Positions 26,601 through 38,269 of a stretch of DNA of 64,000 nucleotides are shown here, piece by piece. The stretch comes from Caenorhabditis elegans (Eukaryota; Nematoda; Chromadorea; Rhabditida; Rhabditidae), in assembly GCF_000002985.6 (NCBI RefSeq), contig NC_003280.10:10412501-10476500 (forward strand), written 5' to 3'. The translations under genes were made by a program, and so were the position numbers. Under the pieces are notes generated by a model. That model was not told where the DNA came from. It saw nothing but the letters and a program-made list of their open reading frames with translations, and searched no databases. Numbering within the stretch: the first letter of the stretch is position 1; every line of letters starts with the position of its first letter.

Positions 26601-27324
26601 GAAACCCCAGAAAACGCATACGACGGTATTGTTGGCTTCAATGACACCGAACAACCATTCACAACGTCTGCTGCCTATACCGAAGACGGAGTTTATAGTC
26701 GACTTATCAAAAGAAATGTTGTTGAATCAACTGAACAAATTAATGCAAGCAACAAGAAACGACCGGTTACTGTAGGAGATATTGATTTGCCGGAACGCGG
26801 TATTCTAGTGTTTGGTTTGGAGGAGATGGAAGACGGAGAGACGACGAATGCAGGAGATCATGGAGCAACAAGGGCGTTGAGAGAAGCTAGAAATAGTCAA
26901 GAGAAGACATGCTTCTCAACATGTGAGTTGATATTGAAATAATTTTGCTAACTTACTGATCATTGATAAATAGGAAGTGTTTAAAAATGATGCGATTAAT
27001 AAATAAATCCGCTTGAAAAATTGTCAGCTTGTTGATGACAATTTTATGTATCGACAAGGTCAATGTATAAATTTGGAACCATAATAAATCGGAAAATTGT
27101 TATGTTACTATAAAATAGTTTGAGTTGAACTAATATAACTTCGTATAACTTCGAACCGTGCTGCTGTGAAATCGGCTTATTCTCAAAAAATAATATTTTC
27201 AGCTCGAATGTACTTCACCCTAATTCTCCTCTGCCTTCTATTCGCAACCACCGTTGTCGTATTCATCGTGATTGTCCAGAAACAACGACAAATTCTTGCA
27301 CAAACCGCTTTTTTCAAGCCATAA
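23644..27324 (+). CDS. cut-4: Cuticlin-like ZP-domain transmembrane protein
   Basis: Seven exons (23644-23752, 25388-25623, 25693-25832, 25879-26221, 26269-26521, 26602-26922, 27203-27324) join in phase to 507 residues. They encode a signal peptide (ILAAFLLPTLCFCG), a ZP domain from about residue 40 to 290 with regularly placed cysteines (VVCETASISLLF, GCSVDG, FNCQIQLTI), then a Pro/Tyr/Ser-rich linker, a basic site (RLIKRN) suited to proteolytic release, and a C-terminal membrane anchor (LLFATTVVVFIVIVQKQRQ). Family knowledge: cuticlins are cut from the hypodermal membrane and polymerise into cuticle layers or alae. Intron 1 is 1.6 kb and carries a 14-G tract. The final exon has a second, degraded copy 3,060 bases downstream. 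The gene name is from memory. Confidence 0.88.
25033..25046 (+). repeat. Homopolymer of 14 G in intron 1 of the cuticlin
   Basis: An uninterrupted run of 14 G is directly visible. Long G tracts can form G-quadruplexes. In C. elegans such tracts are deletion hotspots when the DOG-1/FANCJ helicase is absent (established knowledge). Confidence 0.95.
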
Positions 27325-27785
27325 TTTCTAATTGTCATTTCAATATTTCTTTCACTGAAAACTCTTGCCATTTTCCTGCCCATGCAGAATATATTATTTC
27401 ATCTGTTCGCTTTCCCCCCGACCATTCATATCATTGTCTACCTTATCACCTTATCATTGTGTATTAGAACTTGTAGTTGTTTCTTTGGTATCATATTTAT
27501 AATTTGCCGAGTGCCCAACACCTTTCATGTAAAACTTCGTCGCTTTCATCATTTCAACGTACTAAATTTAATGAAACATCAATTTGCAAATCTAAAGAAG
27601 ATGCGTAATTCAAGATCAATCGCCCTAAGGTATTAGTTCCTGACTCAGAATGTTTGCATCGTCTTAAACCCGATTATCTTGTTCAACAGTTTAATCATGA
27701 AAATGATATTGTGAAATAAGTTTTTGGAACTATAAAAGCCATGTGAAAAATAGATAACTCTCAGATATTTTATCAAAAGTTTAAA

Positions 27786-29944
27786 ATGTGGAGTATAAAT
27801 TTAACAGTTCACATTATTCTTCTCGTCACATTTTCCGTTTCTCACGTTGTTACTACCGCTGTAACGAAGGCTACTGGCGAGACTACTGTCAGGGGAGCAG
27901 GTCAGGATTTGGGTGATGTTTCTAGCTCGTTCTTCTATGAAACAACAACAGGTATAGTGTTTTTTTAAAATCAACTTATGTAGTTCTTCTAACTGAAAAC
28001 AAAGAAAGCGCACATATGTTCTAAAATGAACATTGTGAACCACGAGAATGGACACAAGAAGTGTCCATTCTCAGCAGTGAGATAAGGTTTTAGCTTCAAA
28101 AATCGTGGTTTAATGTAAATAAAAAATCATAAAAACATTTTTTTTTTCGCTAAAACGGAGTCAATTAACAAATCTTGAAAATTTCTACTCGTGCAAAAAA
28201 GGAGTATTTGTGAGATAAACTCTGGTCCGCATAAGTATGGGACACCCTGTATATAAGAATGATAACTGACGAGCAAGGTAATAATGAAAGAGCACAATTT
28301 CGCACTGATAACAGAATTTAGTGAAGCTTGCCTTTTTGCTGATGATTGCCTTAATTTTTGTTTCTTTTTGAAAATTGTGAACCATTTTCAGCGACTATCT
28401 GCGCAGATGATCCGAACATAGGTTGCACTCAATACATCTCTTTGTGCTCCAACGCCAAATATTCTCCATTTCTCCAGGAGTTCGTTTTTACACGTTTTGA
28501 TGTGTAAGCTTGAAAACTTTAAAATGCTTCAGATTCTGTCCGATGACCTGTGGATTTTGTGCTGAAGAAACAACAACAGGTATAGTGTTTTGTATCAATT
28601 GCATTCTTCAATCTGAAACAAAAAAGTACACATGTTCTAAAAATTATTGTGTGTCTATACAGAAATGAATAACAGAATTTATTATACCGTATTTTCCATG
28701 TTGACCACGATGCGGCTATAATTTCAAGTACACGATGCCACAATTTATATGATACTACGAGAAGTCAGAGTGTCTTCACTCGATTTTAGGAATTGCACAG
28801 CTGCTAAGCAGTTCGCGTGTTTGAAGGGTGTATTTCGAGTTTTGCAAAAACTTTCTGTACTAAAGTTTTTGCGAATCTAGAAAAATACGCTACATACACG
28901 ATTCGCGAATCACATCTGTGGGTCACTTAGACTACATGTGCCAGTTCCGACGCAAAATGTCCATATGCAGCATATCATGAAGCATGGTCTGTAAAATTTG
29001 AGATTATAAGTTGTACATGGCTCAGTTTTTACACCTATTAAATTAATTGACAAAATTTGGGACATGTAACCACCGAATAGTCGGAGAACGTGACGAGACC
29101 CACCTGGAAAAAAGTGTGTGCCTTTGGACTAGCGTTTCACGTTTTCATAAAATTGTTCATAAAGTCACAGTTACGTTGCTACTAGAGGCATTGCTTTTTC
29201 AAATAGTGTATTTCTTCAAAGTGTGAACCATTTTCAGCGTCAACTTGTGCAGATGATCCGAACACAGATTGCACCCAATATACCTTTTTGTGCTCAAACG
29301 CCAAGTATACTCCACTACTCCAGCAGTGAGTTATTACCTTTTTAATTTTTCATTTGAAACACTTGAAAAGTTTTCAGATTCTGTGCAAAGACCTGTGGAT
29401 TCTGTGGTAGTGGATCCACTGCTGCTCCAGTCGCATGCGTCGATACCTCAACCCAGTGAGTTCTTATTTTGAAATGCATGGCGACGGGTACCCCTCCAGG
29501 CCCATTGCCAATTTTTCTGGGTTTTTTTTTAAATTTGATTTGTTGTTGATCATTGAGCAAAGCTTTTTGCCGTAGATTTTCGATTGGGCAAATGTTGCCT
29601 TAAAAACAAGCGAAGCGAGCAGGCATCATTGTGCCTAATGAAAATCCATTTTGACAAATTATTTTTGACCTTCAATTTCAATAGTTTTAGAATTTTTATT
29701 TATTCGTGCTGCTTTACTTGTTTTAGGCTCACTATCAAACAAATTTTGAAAACTACAAAATTGACAGTAAGTGCGATTTAAATCTTAGCTTAAATATGTT
29801 TTATTAAATTATGCGATTTCATATTTATTTTGTAGATGTGCCTACTGGAATAAAAACGGATTCTGCTCATCGATATACTATGACTGTGCCACGAAGAAAG
29901 AATTCTGTGCGAAGACGTGTAACTTTTGTTCGATAACATGCTGA
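27786..29944 (+). CDS. Secreted protein with three ShKT-type domains
   Basis: Exons 27786-27951, 28392-28479, 28533-28579, 29238-29325, 29378-29455 and 29836-29944 join in phase to 191 residues. A signal peptide (LTVHIILLVTFSVSHVV) is followed by a Thr-rich stretch and two copies of a six-cysteine module (CADDPN..C..Y..LCSNAKY..LLQ.FC..TCGFC), then a third, shorter module ending NFCSITC. The first module's exon pair is an internal duplicate: the sequence around the exon 1 donor (gaaacaacaacaggtatagt) recurs at the exon 3 donor. Family knowledge: ShKT domains are small disulphide-bonded folds, common in secreted nematode proteins (proteases, peroxidases, mucin-like proteins); role here unknown. 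The exon 2 donor (GA|gttcgt) is weak. Paralogue of the gene at 30840. Confidence 0.75.
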
Positions 29945-30273
29945 TCGATATTCTTTCTTTTTTTTTAAATCTCGGTTTCGACTTGTTTCTTACTCGATAA
30001 AACAATTTAACGTACAATTCAGAGCGAGCATGACCCGCTTTTTTCCTCAAAAAATGGTCTTAGAACAATGTTTCCTCTTAAAACTTTCCGCATTCCGTCG
30101 TTCCTAGAAGATTATCCTGTGCCTACCATCCTCTTTCACTTCATTTTGATATAATCTTTTTGGGGTTAAGTTTGCCTATTCATCTGAAAAGAAAGCTTTG
30201 ACAGTTGGCCGGCGTTTGTGCCTACGATGGGAACTGTTCTTTATATAATTTGAAATAAAATGAAACTAAAAAG

Positions 30274-30384
30274 TTCACCCTAATTCTCCTCTGCCTTATG
30301 TTTGCAACCACCGTTGTCATATTCATCGTGATTGTCCAGAAACAACGACAAATTCTTGCACAAACCGCTTTTTTCAAGCCATAA
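30274..30384 (+). pseudogene. Orphan copy of the cuticlin last exon
   Basis: It is nearly identical to 27214-27324 and encodes the same anchor (VIFIVIVQKQRQ..) and stop. The splice acceptor and first residues are replaced by unrelated sequence (gaaactaaaaag), and no upstream cuticlin exons exist here. It is a passenger of the tandem duplication. Substitutions within the former coding part (for example CTTATGTTT for CTTCTATTC) fit relaxed constraint. Confidence 0.85.
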
Positions 30385-30839
30385 TTTCTAATTGTCATTT
30401 CAATATTTCTTTCACTGAAAACTCTTGCCATTTTCCTGCCCATGCAGAATATATTATTTCATCTGTTCGCTTTCCCCCCGACCATTCATATCATTGTCTA
30501 CCTTATCACTTTATCATTGTGTATTAGAACTTGTAGTTGTTTCTTTGGTATCATATTTATAATTTGCCGAGTGCCCAACACCTTTCATGTAAAACTTCGT
30601 CGCTTTCAACTTCAACGTATTAAATTTAATGAAATTTCAATTCTTTTTTTCCATTCGCAAATGCTGGTGCGTAGTTCAGGGTCAATCGGCCTAAAGTGTT
30701 AGCTTTGGCTCGTTTCCGATTCAAAATTTTGCATCGTATTAAACCCGATTACCGTGTTGGAAAGTTTAATCATGAAAATTATAAACTGTGAAACTATAAA
30801 ACCCTAAGGAAGACTAGATAATTCTCAAATTTGCTGAAA

Positions 30840-32516
30840 ATGTGGAGTCTAAAATCAACTCTTTGTATTGCTCTTCTCGTTACATATTCTGTTGCTCAAG
30901 ACTCAACAACGGTTGATACTACTGCTGCAACAACGGCGACGGGCGGAACAACTGCAACTGGTGGGACCACAGCTACTGGGGGAACTACTGTCAGTGGAGC
31001 AACCACTGCAGCGAGCGGAGCAACTACAGGTCAGGATTTGTGGGATTTTTCTATTTTGTTAATTTATCTGAAGCTGTATACCAAGCGGGTTGTTTGGCAA
31101 TCTCACAGTTTTATGTGACGAGTTGTCGGAGCTCAAACGGCATGGGGTCCGCCTGAATACAGGTCATACCATACTTTTCAAGTCCACTTTGGTAAGGTTA
31201 ACATCAGGCACTGGATCAGGGACTTTATTAGGAGGGGACCAGAGAGAGTTTTTTTTTTACCAAATCAATATTTTCGAAATCGCCTTTTCTCATCGTTGTG
31301 TCGAAGTTTTTTTTAAACGAAAATTTATATATAAATATAGAGAAATATTTCTACTTTCTCAAAACATCTAAACCAATGAACTGTTAATTATTCGAAAAAC
31401 TAAATTTTCACATTTGTCTTCTAATATTTAAATCCCGTGATGGACTAGAAAGTTCTTCCTTAAAACACCACAGGATAATATGAATCAAAAATCATATTGA
31501 CGGCTCCAATCGTTTTCTTTTCCCGCCAAAACGGAGCTAATCACCATAAATATGAATGATTGCTGACGAGCAAGGTCACAATCAAAAAGCACAATTCCCC
31601 CTACTGATAACGGAAATTAGGAGAGCTCACGTGTGTGCCGTGTCTTTCTTGATGATCGCCTTAATTTTTCGAATTTCTCAAATTGTGCCTTTTTTCAAAG
31701 TGTGAACCATTTTCAGCGTCAACTTGTGCAGATGATCCGAACACAGATTGCACCCAATATACCTCTTTGTGCTCAAACGCCAAGTATACTCCACTACTCC
31801 AGCAGTGAGTTTATAAACTTTTTAAATTTTAATTTGAAACATTTGAAAGTTATTCAGATTTTGTCCAAAGACCTGTGGATTCTGTGGTGGTGGATCCACT
31901 GCTGCTCCAGTCCAATGCGTGGATAGCTCAACCAAGTGAGTTCTTGTTTTGAAGACCAGGCACGGTTTCAGGCATACCTGCCTATCGCCTATTTTTTTTT
32001 AATTTTTGCATAAACTAGAAAAAAATTGATCATTAATTTTTTGCTGAATCTGAAAACATGAAAAATCCTTCTCGAATCCATGAGAAGTTTTTATTTTCAG
32101 GTTTTTTCATATTTTCTAAAACTTACTGCAAAAAATTCTGTGGAACCAAAAGTTTGTAAGACTCTATTAAATGCGAGAAAAAAAACAAAAATTAGAAAAG
32201 TTTGCTCCAAAATTGCAAAGTGCGGCAAAAAAAATAGGCGGGGGTTAGAGACAGCGTGATTATTCAAATATGGAGATTAGCCAAAATTCTAAATTTCCCA
32301 AAATCAAATTGTCACACAAAAAAGTGAAAAGTAGGCAAAGTAGGCGTCGCCTTACAGGAAAGCAGTCATTGTTGTCTTTAACTCATTTTATCTAAATTTT
32401 CTTATAGCTGCGCCAACTGGGAAAAAAACGGCTTCTGCTCATCGACATTCTACGACTGTGCCAACAAAAAACAATACTGTGCGAAGACGTGTAAACTCTG
32501 TACGACAACATGCTGA
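30840..32516 (+). CDS. Secreted protein with two ShKT-type domains
   Basis: Exons 30840-31029, 31717-31804, 31858-31935 and 32408-32516 join in phase to 154 residues. The ATG at 30840 begins a signal peptide (MWSLKSTLCIALLVTYSVAQ). A Thr/Ala/Gly-rich repeat of about 40 residues follows (ATGGTT units), which could be an O-glycosylated spacer. Then come a full six-cysteine ShKT module (CADDPNTDCTQYTSLC.., ending CPKTCGFC) and a second one ending KTCKLCTTTC. A consensus AATAAA lies just after the stop (32639). It is the duplicate of the gene at 27786, which has one more module. From memory one of the pair may be ZK673.1. Confidence 0.82.
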
Positions 32517-35500
32517 TCATCGGCCCGGAACCTATACCCGGGCGAGAAGTGTTTTTCCGTCGAAATCTGTAAATATTTTGCTCGTCTGGCTACTCGCTTC
32601 TTTCGTTTTTTATCTCGGTTTCTTCTTGTTTCTTGCTCAATAAAATTGGGAGAAAAGTTCCGTTTTCATTTGAGCCTCTGTTTTTACACGTGATTAGGTC
32701 GAGAGAGGGAAGTCTATGGAGAAACAGTTGGCCAAGCTTGCCGAGCCATCTGTCAATATTTGAAGTTATTTTTTTTTCAATTTTTAGATTTTATCAACAG
32801 TGAAATTTATTTGTGTGAGTGTTTACAAGAAAAATTTTATAAAAAAGAACTTGCAAATATTTATATTGTTTTTTTTTCATAAACCATGATGAAATAAAGT
32901 GTGATATCTTTTAAATATTACCCTAAATTCTAAAAAATGACCTAAATTTTAAAAAATCCCAGGCGTGTAAACTTTATTACAGTACCCTCATAACTATCGT
33001 CAAACATGTTGTTTGTTGTGCAAACACCGTGACGGTGGTTTGCACAGAACATTTTTTCGAAACTTTCTGAAAACAATTTTAATTGAATTTATTCGTTTTC
33101 CTTCTATTTTTCCCTTTTTTCTTTGAAAATTCATAAATTTTTTTATTTTTTCCGTAAATAATTCAATTCAAATATTTATCTTCATAGTTTTTAATGATAC
33201 TGCAGTAATTTTAAATGGGAAAACCACATTTTTGAGGGAAAAACGATTTTACAAGCTTTTTATTCTATATTTGTAGAATCTCCGTGTTTTCTTCAAATTT
33301 TAGTCATTTTTTCCTCCGCAAATCACGCTAAATCCTCACTTTTTCAGTCCACACATTTTTGCATCATGCTAGCGGGGAAAAAATACGCGGGTGTTTCCCC
33401 AAAACACTCGTTTTGCCTGTGTCTCTTCATCTCACACCCGTGCCGCCCGTCTCTTTTGCAGAGCGCTAGTCTAGTGTGTTCCTTGCTACTTGCGAGTTAC
33501 GAAATTCCGCAGGAAATTTTAGTTTCTGCTGTGTGGCCTAAAGTTAGGATTGTTAACAGTTGCAGTTGGTTCAGTTCTGATATTTCAAGTAAATTTAAAA
33601 TGTTTTTCTCTGATCTCATGCTTTTTTTTAATGATTTCTTTGAAAACTAGAGACGAAATCAGTTAATTTTCTCAGTTTCTTTAGATTTTCCAGTTCGTAC
33701 GTACGTTTTTTTAATGTTAAGCATTAGAAATATGATGATTCACGATCCAAAATTTATTTTTTCACATTAGTCATCTCTGTTTCTTTGTTTCTTCGTTTCT
33801 TTCCTATCAAAATAACTAAAATTGACGTCAGAAAACGTTTGTACAAACATATTAAACTTCCCGTAGTTTCTATTCTCAAAAACATTATTGTTATCCTCTT
33901 ATCTTCCTATTTTTGAGATTTGATCGTTCCTTGTGATCATTTATTCACTCTTTCATTGCCAACGTGATCGGGAGGCGAAAAACGAAACAACGAAGAAAAA
34001 TCATGTGAGCTTTCTGTCAGAAACCGATCGGAGAGAAATTGCGATTTTAAACTTTGAATTTCGTTTTTCCATCTGACCCGACGAACGTTTTTGTCAAACC
34101 GCTTTATCACAAAGATCACAGAAATATTTCAAACAATTTTTTTTTGAATGTTCGCTGGTAAAAATTGAATAATATTAAATGAAGTTGTCCGTGCAAACTT
34201 CCCTAAAGTTTGAGTTACTCTAATCCAAATAATCTAGTTTTTAAAATATCTATCCTAAAATTTTAGTTCTATGGAATAGTCCAAAGTATCTTTCATCGAT
34301 GACATCATGTTGTTAGTTTATACCAGTAATGTGACAGTGTAGGCCAAACAAGTGTGAAGGTCGAATGAAATTTCGCTATTATTTTTCATTTATATGTCTG
34401 TCAAACCATTTTCCATTTTGAACACTTTATTCCAATTTTAAGTAATCAATTTCTTTATTCTCTAGGAAAATGCTCACGTGAAAATTTAAAAGTGGAGAGT
34501 GTGTAAATTTAGAGTTTTCAAGCTTCCAATCGGCAAATATTTGCTTTAATTTCATTTTTATGCAGAGAGCGGAGGAGCACACATACTGTTCAGGTGCCAA
34601 GAGGTCGTATTTGCTGTCTTATCATATGGTTTGGTTTGGCGCCAGAAGGAGGTCGGATATCCGTTAACCTCTAAAGTTTCGATGGCATCAGTTGGTGTTC
34701 TAGCTTTCTAACTGATCAGGTGCCATTGCTCACGTGGCTCCTGGTGATCTTGATTCTATCATCACATAGTTGTCTTTAGAGTTAACTCCGATGTATTGGC
34801 TGAATATTGTAGAAAAAGTCCTTGATCTTCTCATGAATACATTCCTCACGATTCACAATCTGCAATAAACCACCAGCAATTAATATTATGGTTATCTAGT
34901 ACATACGAAAGAATGACCTAGGTTCTTTGCACCCTGTAGAACCTGTTTTTCCGTATCTCTTCATCGTGATTTAATTTGATTCGTCGATCGGTTTCCCCCA
35001 TGTTATCATAGTGTAAAACCATGATGAAGCCTAATCATGTGGTGTGCACTCATTTTCTTATCATTTTTGCAGAAAAAATGTTTGATGACGAGCCATTCTC
35101 GTGGCGTCACATTGACATGCTTCCAGTTGTTAAATTTTTTCGAACCAACTGACGTTGTTGATAGAAAATTCGCATATTTCTTGGAATCATATGTCCTATC
35201 TCAGTGCACATGGAACGTCTAAAGAATGTGAGAAAGAACGGCAGAAGCTCATGATTCGATGTTTTTTTCCCATCCAGTCTGGTCAACTGTGATATTCCAT
35301 GAACAGTCACACGTCTGCTCGTTCTTTCGGCCTGTTTCTTCTGTTCCTCCGCCAAATCACTCGTCATTTGCGTCTTTCTTCTCATGACGACCACTGCATG
35401 GATGGCTTTAAATTGTTGGTAGCCAACATTTTTCTTCTTTTTTTTTCTCTGTTTTTCAACTCATTCGGTTAGAGTTTAAGATTCGTTGAGTTTGGCACGT

Positions 35501-35776
35501 TTTCTGCTTGCAATCGGATATCTGTGGAGTTTAAAACACATATGTTCTTTTCTTTGCAAATTTGCTTGAACTATTCTCAAGTTTTCTCAAAATAATATAT
35601 TTATCACCTTCTAGTTTTACTGATACGTTTAGTCAGAAGCCTTTTAAAACTATATAATTCTGGGATTTTCTTTTATTACATTCATCCTTACTCAATTTTA
35701 ATTGCTTCTTTATACTTTATTATTCTATTCTATGATTTTCAGAACTTTAATTTCCACTTTTTCAGCCGAAAAACTA
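32517..35776. other. Intergenic, upstream of the adenylate kinase
   Basis: No convincing coding sequence. It holds the ShKT gene poly(A) signal (32639), a near-perfect 28-base palindrome (33018-33045) and T-rich tracts. The short open frames at 33366 and 35037 have no neighbouring exons. A possible 5' leader exon of the kinase cannot be excluded, because several acceptor-like sites (tttgcag near 35070, tttttcag near 35765) occur. Confidence 0.5.
33018..33045. promoter_or_regulatory. 28-base palindrome shared in part with the eIF2A upstream region
   Basis: GTGCAAACACCGTGACGGTG followed by GTTTGCAC reads almost the same on the reverse strand. Its first 17 bases occur identically at 4004-4020. 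It lies 2.7 kb upstream of the kinase start codon. It may be a protein-binding site or the core of a dispersed repeat. Confidence 0.45.
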
Positions 35777-37373
35777 ATGTATCGAGTGCTTTTGAGTGGT
35801 GCTGCTGGCAGCGGAAAGGGAACAATTGCACGAATGCTCGTGCGAGAATTCGAACCCCTAGGATTCAATTATTTCGCTGCTGGAGACTTTATTCGCGATC
35901 ATATTGCCAGAGGGACAGGTAAGCATTGATAATTTCTGCCATTTAAAAGAAAATTAGTTTAAAAAAACCATTAAAATTTTGCAGAATTCGGAGTTCGTGC
36001 ACAATCGTTCCTCAACAAGGGCGAGCACGTTCCAGACAGTATTCTGAACGGAGCCATACTGGCGGAGATGCTTAAAGCAGGACCACGTGTCGTTCTCGAC
36101 GGATATCCACGAAACATGAGCCAGCTGAAAATGGTTGAAGAGCAGGCGCCGTTGAATTTGATCGTTGAATTGAAGGTTTGTGTTTTTTGTTTTTGAAAAA
36201 AAACAAAAATTTTTAAAAGTGGGTTTTTGAAAAAAAAAACAATTTTTAAAAGTGGGTTTTTGAAATAAAATTAAACAAGAAACGAAAAAAAAACAAATAT
36301 TTTTAAAGGTTCCTCGCAAAGTGCTCATCGATCGTTTGTCAAAGCAATTGGTGCATCCAGCATCCGGAAGAGCATACAATTTGGAAGTGAATCCACCAAA
36401 GGAGGAGGTCAGCCGATTTTAAAAAAATTAATTCCTGTTTTAATGAATTATTTACAGGGCAAAGACGATATCACGGGAGAGCCACTGTTCAAGCGAAGCA
36501 CGGATCAGTTGGAGGTGGCAAGAAGGAGGCTTGAGGTTTACGATAAGACAGAAAACAAGGTGTTGGACTATTATAAGTGAGTTTTGTTTTTGAAAATCTA
36601 TAAAAAATGTTGAAATGTTGAAAAAAAAACATAAAAATTCTTCGAAGCAATTATTTTGCCTCGGCGATTATTCCATTACGTAATAGGGTTTAAAAATTTC
36701 TCCTATTAACCATACACGAAATTTTGTAATTTTTAAACCAAAAACCGACAATTTTTAGTTGGATGCGAATTTTAACTGTAATAAACGTTCGTTTAATTTG
36801 TTTTTGCAAATAAATATTTATATTTTAAATGAAAAAATTCGAAAAATCAATGAAAATTCCGCTGCGGCTAAAGTTTGAAACTACAGTACTCCTTAAAGGC
36901 GCACACACATTTTTCCATTCAACATAAGTTTGTCCTGTCGAGACCGGGTACCGTATATTTCGCTCAAAATTCCACTTCTATGTAATATACATTTATGGGT
37001 AATCAAAAAATGTGACCGTTGTTCAGAAAATAATTCACTTTCAAGAAAATGAAGTATCCTTGTTGAAAACTTAGATGATCAAAAATTAGATTAGACTGCC
37101 TAATTTTCAAGATTGAAACCTCTGTCTTCAACAAACCTGTACCTTTTTTTCATAAAAGTAAGCTATTTTTTGAAAAAACGATCTCATTGACATTGTTTGA
37201 GAGCGTTATTGGCAAATAGCTAAATTTACTTAATTAACACTTTTCTCATTTCCAGGAAGCAAAACAAGTGCATCACAATGTCTGGTGAATCATCGAAAGC
37301 CGTATTCGAGTCGGTTGCCGAAGTGATGCGTCGTGATCTTTTGACGACAACTCCAAGAACTGCATACGCATAA
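35777..37373 (+). CDS. ZK673.2: Adenylate kinase, AK3/AK4-like (GTP:AMP phosphotransferase type)
   Basis: Five exons (35777-35918, 35985-36175, 36309-36407, 36458-36576, 37256-37373) join in phase to 222 residues, the size of AK3/AK4 (about 225). The P-loop GAAGSGKGT lies at residues 8-16. The NMP-binding part reads [20 protein letters not shown], then DGYPRN (the DGFPR position). The LID reads [30 protein letters not shown], very close to vertebrate AK3/AK4 and lacking zinc cysteines. Family knowledge: these enzymes phosphorylate AMP with GTP or ATP, usually in the mitochondrial matrix; no clear targeting peptide is visible at this start. An acceptor (ttttcag, ending 35765) just upstream suggests trans-splicing. 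The last intron carries a dispersed repeat. Clone name from memory. Confidence 0.92.
36868..36962 (+). repeat. Dispersed repeat copy in the adenylate kinase last intron
   Basis: ctacagtactccttaaaggcgcacac, spacer, then gtcgagaccgggtaccgtat. Same family as the copies at 3244-3645 and 37945-38035, inserted in the coding-strand orientation within intron 4. Confidence 0.85.
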
Positions 37374-37827
37374 GTTCTACACTGAATACTGTATCCTATT
37401 TCTCTAACCATCCAGACCTTTGAACACCCATTGAACCATTTGATTACGGGTTAGTCTCCCTAGAAAATCGAATTAATTCTGCTGTTTTTTCTTCTCTCTT
37501 CCTTTCTCCATGAACGCTTTATTTCGGTTTGCCCCATGTTTTCCCCTGTTATCCAACAATTTTCCTATATCTGAAAACGGATTTTTGAAATCCAATATTT
37601 CTTAAATTTTTTCTCGACACGACACACATGATTTTATACACATGATTTTTCATTTATTTGTTTTCTTATTTTCTTCTCTTCAAGTTATGGGTATTTTTGC
37701 GTGTAAATGAAAATCTTTTCATATTTCTAAAATTTGTTTTCAAGTTCTTCATTTGCGGATTTTGACCGTAGGCTTCATGTTTACAGGATAGAAGAGAAGA
37801 CAGAGAGAGACGACTTTTTCGCTGAAA

Positions 37828-38035
37828 ATACGGTACCTCGTCTCGACACGACAACTTCTCGATAACTGAACAATATAAAGACATTAATTTTTAACACATC
37901 GTGAGAATCGAAAAAATCGATAAAAATTGGGAATAAACGAGAGTTTCAACCTACAGTACTCTTTAAAGGCGCATACTTTTTCTCGTTAAACATAAATTAG
38001 TCGTGTCGAGACCAAGTACCAAATTTTTAACGAAA
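37828..38035. repeat. Dispersed repeat in inverted arrangement
   Basis: The right part (37945-38035) has cctacagtactctttaaaggcgca and gtcgtgtcgagaccaagtacc. The left part (37828-37862) has acggtacctcgtctcgacacgacaa, the reverse complement of that end. The two face each other about 140 bases apart, giving a palindromic unit upstream of the zinc-finger gene at 38270. Confidence 0.75.
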
Positions 38036-38269
38036 AATTGTAACATTTCGAGTCTGTAATATTTAAGGAAATAATGAATGTCCTCGCAAAAAATATGTTC
38101 AAGTAAAGAGAGTGCAAACGCGCTCTGTTGAAAATTCAAAAGAAATGGGAGACGCAGAGGAGAGAAACGAAATTTCCCGATTTCTCTCCTTCATTCGTTT
38201 AATTTACAATCTATATTGCAAAAAACTAGATATTTTGTGGCATTTTTACAATTAAAAAACCTTTAAAAA

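Larger units (their letters stand above)
27214..30700 (+). repeat. Tandem segmental duplication, unit about 3.06 kb
   Basis: Sequence from 27214 (cuticlin last exon plus 3' flank, about 400 bases) recurs almost unchanged from 30274; long runs such as the block containing ctttccccccgaccattcat are identical. Homology continues, more diverged, through the ShKT gene that follows each copy, including promoter words (ttaaacccgatta, agtttaatcatgaaaat) and introns (tgacgagcaaggt). The duplication thus copied the cuticlin 3' end together with a whole ShKT gene. Confidence 0.9.

Noticed and set aside
26297-26775. Out-of-frame Pro/Gln-rich open frames over cuticlin exons
   Set aside because: Alternative frames of the Pro/Tyr/Ser-rich linker exons of the ZP protein.
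27382-27636. Plus-strand open frames at 27382 and 30442 that are nearly identical
   Set aside because: They are duplicated 3' flank of the cuticlin; identity reflects the tandem duplication and the two frames diverge at their 3' ends. Constraint is kept as a question in the findings instead.
28190-28260. 'gggacaccctgtat' word suggesting a mariner-type element in a ShKT intron
   Set aside because: Only a short word is visible; no paired terminal repeat or transposase remnant could be found nearby.
35107-35394. Minus-strand 95-codon open frame upstream of the kinase
   Set aside because: Isolated, with no acceptor or donor chain; the coding-like look is weak and the region is probably leader or intergenic.
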